Assembly: GCA_965248935.1 (NCBI GenBank)
Contig: OZ252214.1
Span: forward strand, 1,178,001-1,242,000
Length of the DNA: 64,000 nt
Source of the DNA: G032773895 sp965248935
GTDB taxonomy: Bacteria; Pseudomonadota; Gammaproteobacteria; Pseudomonadales; Cellvibrionaceae
Direction: 5' to 3'
Under the pieces are notes generated by a model. The model had not been told where the DNA came from. It searched no databases and saw only the letters and a list, made by a program, of their open reading frames with translations. Each line of letters opens with the position of its first letter. Within the stretch, counting starts at the first letter, position 1. Positions 43,826 through 53,231 of this stretch are shown here, piece after piece. A program made the translations under genes and the position numbers.

Positions 43826-43871
43826 ATAAGTGACTTTTTTTGTCACTATCATCAAAAAAATTGTCACTTAT
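43826..43871. promoter_or_regulatory. GTGAC/GTCAC activator repeats upstream of pilA (PilR-like site)
   Basis: GTGAC at 43830-43834, GTCAC at 43842-43846 and GTCAC at 43863-43867. The outer pair forms a perfect 9-bp inverted repeat ATAAGTGAC / GTCACTTAT (43826-43834, 43863-43871), and the inner pair is spaced by seven T. They lie about 110-150 bases upstream of the predicted sigma-54 start, the distance used by enhancer-binding proteins such as PilR. pilS/pilR are not in this window. Confidence 0.55.
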
Positions 43872-44021
43872 CAACAATACACTCCCAAATACAAAACAAC
43901 AGGCTAAAATGTTAAAGATTACATAGAGTTATAGTCATTATTTAGGGATGATATAGGCTAGTGGTATCCTACCCAGCCAACAATACCCGACCAACAATCA
44001 GGCCCGACGAGTGAGAACACC

Positions 44022-45740
44022 ATGGCATTAAGTGGTTTAGCAAGAAGATTAGTAAGGGACGAGCTGCTCAGCGAAGAGGAAGCGGTCGCGGCGGTCGCAA
44101 AAGCAGAAAAAGCAAAGGTCCCCCTTCCCATTTTTCTGGTGAATAACTCACCCATGAATGCGTTAGAGCTTGCTTCGGCGGCTTCTGACGAATTTGGTAC
44201 CCCTTTAATTAATATGGACTCCATTAGCAAAGATGTCAGTCCAACGGGGGTCGTCGATTCAAAACTGGTGCAAAAACACCACTCATACCCTCTTTTTAAA
44301 CGAGGAAATCGTCTATTTCTTGGCGTTTCCGACCCAACCAACCTTCATGCGCTAGATGAAATAAAATTTAATACGGGCCTAAATACAGAGGCCCTTCTTG
44401 TTGAAGCCGATAAACTGCAAACCGCAATAGAGAGTTACCTTAAAGCCGAAGAGGAGACCCTTGGCGATACTCTAGGCGGGCTGGATGAAGATTCACTTGA
44501 TGAGTTAGATATTGAAGCGGTAAATGAAGGCGGCGCTCCGACTCAAGACGATACTTCCGAAGCAGACGAAGCGCCGATAGTCCGTTTTGTCAATAAGGTG
44601 CTTCTCGATGCAATTAAAGCGGGGGCTTCGGACGTTCATTTTGAACCCTATGAAAAGAGCTACCGAGTCAGGTTTAGAACCGACGGCATATTACAAGAGG
44701 TTGCCAAGCCACCGCAAAATTTGTCGGGGCGATTAGCCGCAAGATTAAAAGTCATGTCGCAAATGGATATCTCTGAAAGGCGCGTGCCTCAGGACGGGCG
44801 AATCAAAATGAAGATCTCCAAAACACGCGCCATCGATTTCCGGGTCAATAGCTTGCCGACACTGTTTGGTGAAAAAATTGTACTCCGCATACTCGACCCT
44901 TCAAGCGCAAAGCTGGGGATCGACGCCCTGGGGTATGAAGATGAGCAGAAACAGCTCTATATGGACGCCCTATACCAACCACAAGGCATGATTCTGGTTA
45001 CAGGGCCTACGGGTTCAGGGAAAACCGTTTCGCTTTATACTGGCCTCAATATCCTTAATACCCCTGAGCGAAATATCTCAACAGCAGAAGACCCCGTTGA
45101 AATTAACCTAGACGGTATCAACCAGGTTAACGTCAATACTAGAGTGGGCCTTACCTTTGCTGAGGCGCTGAGGTCATTTTTGCGCCAAGACCCTGATATT
45201 GTTATGGTTGGAGAAATACGGGACCTAGAAACAGCAGAAATTGGGATTAAAGCAGCTCAAACAGGTCACTTGGTATTATCGACATTACATACCAATAGCG
45301 CCTCAGAAACACTGACTCGGTTGCTCAATATGGGGGTCCCTTCCTTTAACGTGGCAACCACTGTGAGTTTGATTATTGCGCAACGTCTAGCGCGTAAGCT
45401 GTGCAATAACTGCAAAAAATTAGCCGATGATATCCCCGACCAAGTGCTTGAAGAAGAGGGGTTTTTTAAAAATATTGGCACCCCTAAAGAAGATTTTACA
45501 ATATACCACCCCGTCGGTTGCGAACAGTGCAATAATGGCTACAAAGGCCGCGTTGGTATCTATGAGGTAGTCAAAATAACCAACACCATCTCCAGAATTA
45601 TTATGGAAGGTGGAAACGCAATACAGATCGCAGACGCCGCTGAAAAAGAAGGGTTTAATAACCTTCGAATTTCCGCATTGCGAAAGGTTGCTAACGGCAT
45701 AACCAGTTTAGAAGAAGCGAATCGAGTGACTAAGGATTAA
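44022..45740 (+). CDS. pilB: type IV pilus extension ATPase PilB
   Basis: Hexameric ATPase that drives pilus assembly at the inner-membrane base. It has 572 residues. N-terminal MshEN-type domains precede the motor with Walker A GPTGSGKT, Asp box STAEDPVE, Walker B DPDIVMVGEIRD and His box STLHTNSASE. Four cysteines (CNNCKK ... GCEQCNNGYKGR) form the zinc knuckle. It leads pilB-pilC-pilD-coaE-yacG, with pilC six bases downstream, and is divergent from pilA. Confidence 0.97.
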   Translation: MALSGLARRLVRDELLSEEEAVAAVAKAEKAKVPLPIFLVNNSPMNALELASAASDEFGTPLINMDSISKDVSPTGVVDSKLVQKHHSYPLFKRGNRLFLGVSDPTNLHALDEIKFNTGLNTEALLVEADKLQTAIESYLKAEEETLGDTLGGLDEDSLDELDIEAVNEGGAPTQDDTSEADEAPIVRFVNKVLLDAIKAGASDVHFEPYEKSYRVRFRTDGILQEVAKPPQNLSGRLAARLKVMSQMDISERRVPQDGRIKMKISKTRAIDFRVNSLPTLFGEKIVLRILDPSSAKLGIDALGYEDEQKQLYMDALYQPQGMILVTGPTGSGKTVSLYTGLNILNTPERNISTAEDPVEINLDGINQVNVNTRVGLTFAEALRSFLRQDPDIVMVGEIRDLETAEIGIKAAQTGHLVLSTLHTNSASETLTRLLNMGVPSFNVATTVSLIIAQRLARKLCNNCKKLADDIPDQVLEEEGFFKNIGTPKEDFTIYHPVGCEQCNNGYKGRVGIYEVVKITNTISRIIMEGGNAIQIADAAEKEGFNNLRISALRKVANGITSLEEANRVTKD

Positions 45741-45746
45741 TATACA

Positions 45747-46958
45747 ATGGCAGCATCAACAGAAGTATTTATCTATAAGGGTGTTGACAAGAAAGGCAAT
45801 AAAGTGGAAGGAGAAGTTAAGAGTTCAAGCAGCGCTCTAGCTAAAGCACAATTAACGAAACAGGGAATTAGAGCCAAGACAGTCCGAAAAAAAGCCAAAC
45901 CTTTATTTGGTAAAGGCAACAAAAAAATCAAGCCTATGGATATTGCTATTTTTACACGGCAAATGGCTACGATGATGAAAGCAGGGGTGCCATTAGTGCA
46001 AAGCTTCGATATTGTTGCAGATGGCAGTGACAACGGTAACCTAAGAGAAGTCATTAAAGATATTAAGGAAAATGTCGCTGCTGGTGGGTCTTTCGCAGCC
46101 GCCCTCAGAAAAAAACCCAAGTATTTCGATGACTTATTTTGCAACCTTGTTGAATCGGGCGAACAGTCTGGCGCCTTAGAAACAATGCTTGACAGAATCG
46201 CCACCTACAAGGAAAAAACCGAGCAACTGAGAGCTAAAATTAAAAAAGCACTCACCTACCCTATTGCGGTGGTCATCGTTGCCATAATCGTTACAGGAAT
46301 ATTACTGGTAAAAGTCGTCCCACAATTTGCAGAAACCTTTTCAAGTTTTGGCGCGGATCTACCTGCGTTCACTTTGTTTGTTTTAAACTTATCAAACTTT
46401 GCACAGAATAATTGGTTCGTTATTCTTATCTGTATTATCGGTTTTGGCGTTTCTTACGGTAAGCTCAAACAAAATAGCCCTCAATTTAGGGCTGCAACCG
46501 ATAGGTTAGTTTTAAAAGTGCCAATTATTGGAGACATAATTTATCAATCCATCATTGCTCGATTCGCCAGAACACTGTCAACCACATTTGCAGCAGGTGT
46601 GCCACTTATTGATGCCCTGCAATCCGTTGCAGGCGCAACAGGTAATGTGGGTTACGAAAAAGCGGTGCTAAAAGTCCGGGATGAGGTCTCTACAGGTACT
46701 CAGCTTAATGTCGCCATGGCAAATACACACGTATTTCCACCAATGATTTTACAGATGACAACCATTGGTGAAGAGTCTGGTGCCTTGGATGAAATGCTTT
46801 CAAAATCGGCCACCTACTATGAAGAGGCGGTAGATAACCTTGTTGACAGCCTCACATCACTATTAGAGCCTATAATAATGTCTGTTCTTGGCGTATTAAT
46901 TGGCGGACTAATGATAGCCATGTACCTGCCAATATTCCTACTTGGGTCGGTGATATAA
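45747..46958 (+). CDS. pilC: type IV pilus inner-membrane platform protein PilC
   Basis: Polytopic platform protein that couples PilB to pilin insertion. It has 403 residues, with two T2SSF domains (about 70-195 and 272-395), each with FARTLSTTF- or FTRQMATMM-like starts and G.. E.SGALE/GALDEML motifs. Three membrane segments lie at about 170-190, 220-240 and 376-398. It lies between pilB and pilD with gaps of six and eight bases. Confidence 0.96.
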   Translation: MAASTEVFIYKGVDKKGNKVEGEVKSSSSALAKAQLTKQGIRAKTVRKKAKPLFGKGNKKIKPMDIAIFTRQMATMMKAGVPLVQSFDIVADGSDNGNLREVIKDIKENVAAGGSFAAALRKKPKYFDDLFCNLVESGEQSGALETMLDRIATYKEKTEQLRAKIKKALTYPIAVVIVAIIVTGILLVKVVPQFAETFSSFGADLPAFTLFVLNLSNFAQNNWFVILICIIGFGVSYGKLKQNSPQFRAATDRLVLKVPIIGDIIYQSIIARFARTLSTTFAAGVPLIDALQSVAGATGNVGYEKAVLKVRDEVSTGTQLNVAMANTHVFPPMILQMTTIGEESGALDEMLSKSATYYEEAVDNLVDSLTSLLEPIIMSVLGVLIGGLMIAMYLPIFLLGSVI

Positions 46959-46966
46959 AAAGCGAT

Positions 46967-47821
46967 ATGGATTATTCTATTCTATACACAGCATACGGTC
47001 TTTTATTTGGGCTGATAGTTGGCAGTTTTTTAAACGTAGTCATTCATCGCTTGCCTATAATGCTGCAACGTAGTTGGAAAAGCGACTGCGAAGCGTTTTT
47101 AGCAGAGGAACAAACTCAGCCGCTACCGGAAGGCACATTTAACTTGGCTATACCGGGTTCTCACTGCCCTAAATGTAATAAAAAAATAACTATAATAGAG
47201 AATATTCCGCTCTTCAGTTATCTATTCCTCGGCGGAAAATGCTCAGCCTGTAAAACTAAAATTTCACTGCGCTATCCAATTGTTGAACTCATTACCGGAA
47301 TAGTTACCGGCTTCAGTATTTATCAGTTTGGGTTAAACGAGCAAGGTTACCTAGCCGTACTATTGGGCTGGGGGTTAATTGCTCTCACATTAATTGATGC
47401 CGATACGCAGCTTCTCCCAGACAGCATCACCCTGCCTCTGCTTTGGTTAGGGCTTTTAGCCAACTCTTTTAATATATACACAGACTTAGCCAGCGCCGTA
47501 TATGGAGCCGCTGCCGGTTACTTTAGCCTATGGTCTATATATTGGCTTTTTAAACTAACCACAGGCAAGGAAGGTATGGGCTACGGGGATTTTAAATTAC
47601 TCGCAGCGCTAGGGGCATGGATGGGCTGGCAACACCTGCCCTTAATAGTCATTCTTTCTGCTTTTGTTGGAGCTGTTGTGGGTATTTCCGGAATCATTTT
47701 TAAAGGCAAAAACAAAGAAACACCTATACCCTATGGCCCCTACTTAGCCACCGCAGGCTGGATCGCATTTTTTTGGGGTAACGAAATAACACAAGCCTAC
47801 CTTTCTCAACTTGGCTCATGA
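46967..47821 (+). CDS. pilD: prepilin peptidase / N-methyltransferase PilD
   Basis: Aspartyl membrane protease that cleaves leaders of PilA and the minor pilins and methylates the new N-terminus. It has 284 residues. The cytosolic zinc loop with CPKCNKK and CSACKTK is complete. The two catalytic aspartates are in LIDADTQLLPD and GMGYGDFKLLAALGAW. About eight membrane segments. It overlaps coaE by ATGA. It would process all pilin-like proteins in this window. Confidence 0.97.
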   Translation: MDYSILYTAYGLLFGLIVGSFLNVVIHRLPIMLQRSWKSDCEAFLAEEQTQPLPEGTFNLAIPGSHCPKCNKKITIIENIPLFSYLFLGGKCSACKTKISLRYPIVELITGIVTGFSIYQFGLNEQGYLAVLLGWGLIALTLIDADTQLLPDSITLPLLWLGLLANSFNIYTDLASAVYGAAAGYFSLWSIYWLFKLTTGKEGMGYGDFKLLAALGAWMGWQHLPLIVILSAFVGAVVGISGIIFKGKNKETPIPYGPYLATAGWIAFFWGNEITQAYLSQLGS

Positions 47822-48438
47822 TTGAGCGCCCTTTTATTGTCGGTATTACCGGGGGAATAGGTAGCGGCAAATCAACCGTCACCAACCGCTTCGAAGAAAT
47901 TGGTATTCCAGTTGTCGATAACGATATTATTGCTCGAAAAATTGTTCAACCGGGTACCGAGTGCTTAGAAACGATAAAAAAAAGGTATGGCAATACTATA
48001 CTGACCGATGACAAATTAAATCGGTCCGCCCTACGCGCTATTATGTTTAATGATATAGCTGAAAAAAATTGGCTGGAAAACCTGATGCACCCTGTTATTA
48101 GATCGAAAACAGTTTCCATGCTCCACAATGCAAAAGGGCCATACGTTATTCTTTCTTCCCCTCTTTTGTTTGAAACAAACCAAGATAAATTAGTTGACCG
48201 AATTTTAGTTATCGACATACCTGAAAACGAGCAACAACTACGCACCTCTAAACGAGATAACATACCTGAAAGTCAAGTGAAAAAAATAGTCAAATCTCAA
48301 ATTGGTAGAGACCAACGCTTAAAAAGAAGTGATGATATTATTGATAATAGTGGCGATATTAACAATACTCTTCAGCAGGTAGATACACTCCACGAACTTT
48401 ACATTAAATTGGCAACAAAATTTAAGAATGAATATTAA
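47818..48438 (+). CDS. coaE: dephospho-CoA kinase
   Basis: Last step of coenzyme A synthesis: ATP-dependent phosphorylation of the 3'-OH of dephospho-CoA. It has 206 residues. P-loop GGIGSGKST at the N-terminus, then VVDNDIIAR and HPVIR, a conserved family segment. The start overlaps pilD by four bases and the end overlaps yacG by eleven. The pilD-coaE-yacG order is conserved in gammaproteobacteria. Confidence 0.96.
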   Translation: MIERPFIVGITGGIGSGKSTVTNRFEEIGIPVVDNDIIARKIVQPGTECLETIKKRYGNTILTDDKLNRSALRAIMFNDIAEKNWLENLMHPVIRSKTVSMLHNAKGPYVILSSPLLFETNQDKLVDRILVIDIPENEQQLRTSKRDNIPESQVKKIVKSQIGRDQRLKRSDDIIDNSGDINNTLQQVDTLHELYIKLATKFKNEY

Positions 48439-48625
48439 GACCCTCTCCGTAAAATGCCCCACATGTAAAAAAGAAGTGCTTATGAACGAGACTTCTTCTC
48501 ATAGACCTTTTTGCAGCGACCGATGCAAAACCGTAGATTTTGGAGATTGGGCTAACGAAAACAACTGTGTTATCGGTGAAAGTATTATAGATGAAGAGGA
48601 TGTTTGGTCAGACGACCTGACATAG
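48428..48625 (+). CDS. yacG: DNA gyrase inhibitor YacG (zinc-binding)
   Basis: A 65-residue zinc finger protein. Cysteine pairs VKCPTCKK and PFCSDRCK coordinate zinc, and the following VDFGDWANE motif is typical. In E. coli YacG binds GyrB and inhibits gyrase. It is the last gene of the pilBCD-coaE operon. The acidic tail is normal for the family. Confidence 0.93.
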   Translation: MNIKTLSVKCPTCKKEVLMNETSSHRPFCSDRCKTVDFGDWANENNCVIGESIIDEEDVWSDDLT

Positions 48626-48694
48626 ACAGTAAAAAGGTACACAATTTAATTTACAGTCTCGTCTCTTTTTTATTACAGTCTCCTTTTTTACTGT
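48626..48694. terminator. probable bidirectional terminator between yacG and mutT
   Basis: ACAGTAAAAAGG (48626-48637) pairs with CCTTTTTTACTGT (48682-48694) with one bulge. Several T-runs lie between and after. It sits between the convergent ends of yacG and mutT. The long loop makes it an unusual terminator. Confidence 0.45.
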
Positions 48695-48732
48695 TTCCCT
48701 ACTGACTCGTCAAAAACTCAGATACAGGCAAG

Positions 48733-49113
48733 CTATATTCGCTCTATTATTTTCTTATTTATTTCTGGGAAATCATATTTTTCAAGGTCACACACATCAA
48801 CCCAAGCCACTTCCTGCCCTTCCATGCCTTTTGCTTCCCCAGAAAACTCAGTTACCCGATATACATCAAGGACTACTTTTTTTTCTGGGTATTCATGCTC
48901 CAACATAATGAGTGGCGAACATCGGTCAAGAGAAATTCCCACTTCTTCACGAAGCTCTCTCAATAACGCTTCCTCGGTAGTTTCACCCTCTTCTACCTTT
49001 CCCCCAGGGAATTCCCATAACCCAGCTAAATGCTGACCCTGCTTCCTTTTGGCAATCAATATTGAACCGTTGGGGTGTTGAACAATACCAACAGCAACCT
49101 GGACAAGGCTCAT
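48733..49113 (-). CDS. mutT: Nudix hydrolase MutT (8-oxo-dGTP pyrophosphatase)
   Basis: A 126-residue sanitising enzyme that removes oxidised dGTP. A complete Nudix box GGKVEEGETTEEALLRELRE then EVGI (GX5EX7REUXEEXGU) is present. The N-terminal VAVGIVQHPNGSILIAKRK and WEFPGGKVE agree with MutT. It is encoded three bases after argJ on the minus strand, downstream of secA, as in pseudomonads. Confidence 0.93.
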   Translation of the reverse strand: MSLVQVAVGIVQHPNGSILIAKRKQGQHLAGLWEFPGGKVEEGETTEEALLRELREEVGISLDRCSPLIMLEHEYPEKKVVLDVYRVTEFSGEAKGMEGQEVAWVDVCDLEKYDFPEINKKIIERI

Positions 49114-49116
49114 ACA

Positions 49117-50352
49117 CTAACTCCGATATTCAGCATTAATGCGCACATACTCATGAGATAAATCACTTGTCCAAAGGGCCTCTTGAAAGTGCCCTCGACC
49201 TAACTCAACTCGAATGGCATAGGTTTCTTGATTAACCACTTTTTGCCCTGCCTCTTCAGTATAAGAAGAAGCTCTTCCACCCTTATCAACAATCATAACA
49301 TTATCCAAATAAACGAAGATTTTACTTGGGTCCAGGTCGTCTAGCCCGGCATAGCCGATTGCCGCAACTATCCTTCCCCAATTTGGGTCCGAGGCAAACA
49401 TAGCCGTTTTGACTAAAGGGGAATGAGCAATGGCATAAGCGACATCTAACGACTCTTGCGCGTTTGCGCCACCAGAAACGTTCACCTCAACGCATTTAGT
49501 CGCGCCTTCACCATCCTGCACAATTTGTAGCGCAAGAGATTGATATACAGAACACACAGCCTCAAAAAACAATTCGTATAATTCGCCAGACGTACAACTT
49601 ACTATTGGCGCATCCGATTTCCCTGTAGCAATTAACATACAAGAATCATTAGTAGATGTATCGCCATCAATGGTTATTCGGTTAAACGATTTATTGGCAC
49701 ACGCCAAAGAAATTTTATTCAACACATCACTGGAAACCCGCGCATCTGTCGCAATATAACCAAGCATAGTGGCCATATTCGGCCTAATCATACCGGCGCC
49801 TTTTGAAATTCCCGTAATATGTATTTTACTTCCTTGGTACTCAATCAACCTACTCGCACCTTTTGGCCTTGTATCTGTTGTCATAATGGCTTTCGCAGCG
49901 GCAAGCCAGTTACCTTGCTTACAATTGGATAAAGCCGTTGGCAGTGCAGCAATAATTTTATTAACCGGCAGAGGTTCACCAATCACCCCCGTAGAAAAAG
50001 GTAATACTTGATTTTTTTTAACGAGTGAGCCATCTTGAGAAAGTAATGCTGCGGCTTTTTCACAGGTTAAAAGCGCTGCCAACATTCCCTCGTCACCCGT
50101 ACATGCGTTCGCATTACCCGAATTAATAACAAAAAGACGACTATCACCTGCGGGTAAATGTTTGCGACACACCTCAACTGGCGCTGCGCAAAATGCATTT
50201 TGAGTAAATACACCTGCAACCTTCGAGTCAGAACATATATCAATAACGAGCAAATCATCCTTTTCGTCATTTTTTATACTCGCAAACGCCGTCCCCAAGG
50301 AGACACCATTGACTTCATGCATTTCTGGCCAGACAGATTTTCCAACTGCCAT
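49117..50352 (-). CDS. argJ: glutamate N-acetyltransferase / N-acetylornithine acetyltransferase ArgJ
   Basis: Recycles the acetyl group in arginine synthesis. It has 411 residues. The self-cleavage and nucleophile region is GMIRPNMATMLGYIATDA (the Thr in MATML), preceded by ITGISKGAGM. DGDTSTNDSC and DPNWGRIVAAIGYAG are further family signatures. The proenzyme splits itself into two chains at the Ala-Thr bond. It lies between secA and mutT on the minus strand, 45 bases after secA. Confidence 0.95.
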   Translation of the reverse strand: MAVGKSVWPEMHEVNGVSLGTAFASIKNDEKDDLLVIDICSDSKVAGVFTQNAFCAAPVEVCRKHLPAGDSRLFVINSGNANACTGDEGMLAALLTCEKAAALLSQDGSLVKKNQVLPFSTGVIGEPLPVNKIIAALPTALSNCKQGNWLAAAKAIMTTDTRPKGASRLIEYQGSKIHITGISKGAGMIRPNMATMLGYIATDARVSSDVLNKISLACANKSFNRITIDGDTSTNDSCMLIATGKSDAPIVSCTSGELYELFFEAVCSVYQSLALQIVQDGEGATKCVEVNVSGGANAQESLDVAYAIAHSPLVKTAMFASDPNWGRIVAAIGYAGLDDLDPSKIFVYLDNVMIVDKGGRASSYTEEAGQKVVNQETYAIRVELGRGHFQEALWTSDLSHEYVRINAEYRS

Positions 50353-50397
50353 AAATTAACGACTCCCAACGATACCAGTCAATATATTCACGTATTA

Positions 50398-53130
50398 TTA
50401 ACTAATCTTACCGTGACAAGATTTAAACTTTTTACCCGAACCACATGGGCACGGATCATTTCTACCTATTTTTCTTCCCGAACGGACATAGGGTTTTTCA
50501 ACTTCGGGAACTTCAGGTTTAGGACCACCATCATCCAATGCTGAAATCTGCTCGTGTTGCAAATGCATCTTTTGCCTTTCCGCAGCCTCTCTTCGTTCCC
50601 TTTCCAAGTTTTCCACCTCTTCCTGACTCATTGGTTCAACGCGATAGAGCACGCGAGTGACATCGTGTTTCAGATTTTCAAGCAGGTGTTGAAACAATTC
50701 AAAAGACTCCCTTTTATACTCCTGCTTAGGGTTCTTCTGCGCATAAGCTCTAAGACCTATACCTTGGCGAAGGTGGTCCATATTCTGTAAATGGTCTTTC
50801 CATAATTGATCGAGAATTTGCAACATAACTTGCTTTTCGATGGTAAGCATAACATCGCCAATACGCTCTGCTTTTTCATCGTAAATTTGATTCATTTCTT
50901 CTGTTATTTTTTGTCTCAAGGGCTCTTCGTAGAGTTTATCATCCCCCTCAAGCCATGCTTGAATAGGCAACTCGATACCAAAATCCTTTTTAAGGGCCAA
51001 CTCTAAAGCGGGAATGTTCCATTGCTCTTCAACACTTTTCGGGGGAACAAAACCGGAGATCACATTCTCAATTACATCTTCACGAATCCCCGAAATAGCG
51101 TTGTGAACATCTTCGGCCTCCAACAGTTCATTTCGTTGAGAATAAATGACTCGTCGTTGATCGTTGGCGACATCATCATACTCAAGAATTTGTTTACGGT
51201 AATCAAAGTTACGTCCCTCTACTTTTCGCTGGGCTTTTTCAATAGCATTAGTCACCATTCGGTGTTCAATCGCCTCACCTTCATCCATTCCCAAGGCTTG
51301 CATAAAGTTACGTACACGCTCGGAGGCAAAAATTCTCATCAAATTATCTTCCAAAGAAAGATAAAAACGTGATAAGCCTGGATCACCCTGCCGACCAGCA
51401 CGGCCTCTTAGTTGATTATCAATACGCCTAGATTCGTGTCGCTCAGTACCAATAATATGTAACCCACCGGCTTCAATAACTTCATCGTGACGCTTCTGCC
51501 ACTCTTCTTTGATTTTCTTAATCTGTTCTTCCGATGGTTTTTCTAAAGCGGCGACTTCGACCTCCCAATTACCACCTAAGACAATATCCGTACCACGGCC
51601 AGCCATATTGGTCGCTATCGTTACCGCCCCTGGTCGCCCTGCCTGAGCAATAATATCCGCTTCACGGTCATGGTATTTCGCATTTAATACCTCATGAGTA
51701 ATGCCAGCCGATTTTAAAATTTTTGACATTTCTTCGGAGGTTTCAACAGATGCCGTACCCACTAATACCGGAGCATTCTTTCCTCTAAATTCATTAACAT
51801 CGTCTATAATTGCTTGATATTTTTCGTTAATAGAAAGATAAATCAAGTCGTTGAGATCTTTTCGAACAGTAGGTCTATTGGTGGGGATAACGACAACATC
51901 CAAACCGTAAATTTGCTTAAATTCAAATGCTTCGGTATCCGCTGTACCTGTCATACCAGAAAGTTTAGGGAACATCCGAAAGTAGTTTTGGAATGTGGTC
52001 GATGCCAAAGTTTGACTTTCCGATTGAATTGCCACACCCTCTTTTGCTTCAAGTGCTTGATGCAAACCTTCCGAAAGCCTTCGTCCAGGCATAGTTCGAC
52101 CAGTGTGCTCATCAATTAAAACAACTTGTTGGTTTTGAACAATATACTCAACGTTTTTATTGAATATCGTATGAGCTTTTAGCCCCGAATGTACATGATG
52201 TACGAGAGAAAGTTTCTCAGGAGAATACAGGCTCTCATTTTCACCGAGTAAGCTTTCTTTTATTAAAAGAGATTCGACTAGTTCATGGCCCTCTTCCGTA
52301 AGCTCTACCTGTCTCGACTTTTCGTCGATGGTATAGTGCCCAGGAACGGTGACAATAATTTCCACCCCCTCTTCTTTAAATTCTTGCCGTTTAAGCTTAG
52401 GAACCAGCTTATCAATTTTTATATACAAATCAGAGCTATTTTCCGCCGCACCAGAAATAATAAGAGGGGTACGAGATTCATCAATAAGAATTGAATCAAC
52501 CTCATCCACAATGGCAAAATTTAACGATCTCTGACTTCTATCTTCCCTATTCAGCACCATATTGTCTCGTAAGTAGTCGAAGCCAAATTCGTTATTCGTG
52601 CCATAGGTAATATCAGCTTGATATGCTTTTTTCTTTTCCTCTGGGTTCTGCATAGAAACAACCGAACCAACAGTTAACCCCAAAGCCTCATATAGTGGCT
52701 TCATCCAATTTGCATCCCGGCAAGCAAGATAATCATTGACGGTTACCACATGCACACCTTTTCCAGAAAGCGCGTTTAAATAGGCCGCCAAGGTAGCCAC
52801 TAGGGTCTTACCTTCACCTGTCCGCATTTCGGAAATTCTTCCTTCGTGTAATGTCATACCACCGACTAACTGAACATCAAAGTGGCGCATGTTCATCACA
52901 CGTTTACTTGCTTCACGTGCGTTAGCGAAAGCTTCTGGCAGTATTTGATCCAAACTTTCACCTTTCTCCAATCTATCCTTAAGCTCTAGTGTTTTTTCTT
53001 TAATACCTTCATCAGAAAGCTGACTCATACCCTCTTCAAACGTATTAATCTTTTCAACAACTTTACGCATACGCTTAAGTTCTCGATCATTTTTACTTCC
53101 AAAGACCGACTTTAATATTTTACTCAACAT
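50398..53130 (-). CDS. secA: preprotein translocase ATPase SecA
   Basis: Motor of the Sec export pathway. It has 910 residues, normal for gammaproteobacteria. Nucleotide-binding domain with EMRTGEGKTLVATL, VDEVDSILIDESRTPL and NMAGRGTDI; the preprotein cross-linking domain, helical scaffold and C-terminal zinc tail NDPCPCGSGKKFKSCHG are all present. It lies downstream of the M23 peptidase gene, 101 bases apart, and ahead of argJ. Confidence 0.98.
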   Translation of the reverse strand: MLSKILKSVFGSKNDRELKRMRKVVEKINTFEEGMSQLSDEGIKEKTLELKDRLEKGESLDQILPEAFANAREASKRVMNMRHFDVQLVGGMTLHEGRISEMRTGEGKTLVATLAAYLNALSGKGVHVVTVNDYLACRDANWMKPLYEALGLTVGSVVSMQNPEEKKKAYQADITYGTNNEFGFDYLRDNMVLNREDRSQRSLNFAIVDEVDSILIDESRTPLIISGAAENSSDLYIKIDKLVPKLKRQEFKEEGVEIIVTVPGHYTIDEKSRQVELTEEGHELVESLLIKESLLGENESLYSPEKLSLVHHVHSGLKAHTIFNKNVEYIVQNQQVVLIDEHTGRTMPGRRLSEGLHQALEAKEGVAIQSESQTLASTTFQNYFRMFPKLSGMTGTADTEAFEFKQIYGLDVVVIPTNRPTVRKDLNDLIYLSINEKYQAIIDDVNEFRGKNAPVLVGTASVETSEEMSKILKSAGITHEVLNAKYHDREADIIAQAGRPGAVTIATNMAGRGTDIVLGGNWEVEVAALEKPSEEQIKKIKEEWQKRHDEVIEAGGLHIIGTERHESRRIDNQLRGRAGRQGDPGLSRFYLSLEDNLMRIFASERVRNFMQALGMDEGEAIEHRMVTNAIEKAQRKVEGRNFDYRKQILEYDDVANDQRRVIYSQRNELLEAEDVHNAISGIREDVIENVISGFVPPKSVEEQWNIPALELALKKDFGIELPIQAWLEGDDKLYEEPLRQKITEEMNQIYDEKAERIGDVMLTIEKQVMLQILDQLWKDHLQNMDHLRQGIGLRAYAQKNPKQEYKRESFELFQHLLENLKHDVTRVLYRVEPMSQEEVENLERERREAAERQKMHLQHEQISALDDGGPKPEVPEVEKPYVRSGRKIGRNDPCPCGSGKKFKSCHGKIS

Positions 53131-53231
53131 AAGAATACCGACTTGAGCTTCAAGAACTCACTATTAATTTTTATAAAAAGGATATTAAGAAAGATGTAGC
53201 AAATGCAGCACTACGAGAAAAAATTAGATTG

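Larger units (their letters stand above)
43671..44021. other. pilA-pilB divergent regulatory region
   Basis: About 350 bases between the divergent pilin and assembly genes. It contains the probable sigma-54 promoter and upstream activator repeats for pilA (next two entries). Nothing coding is seen. A promoter for pilBCD should lie near 43900-44000, but I cannot define it. Confidence 0.6.
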
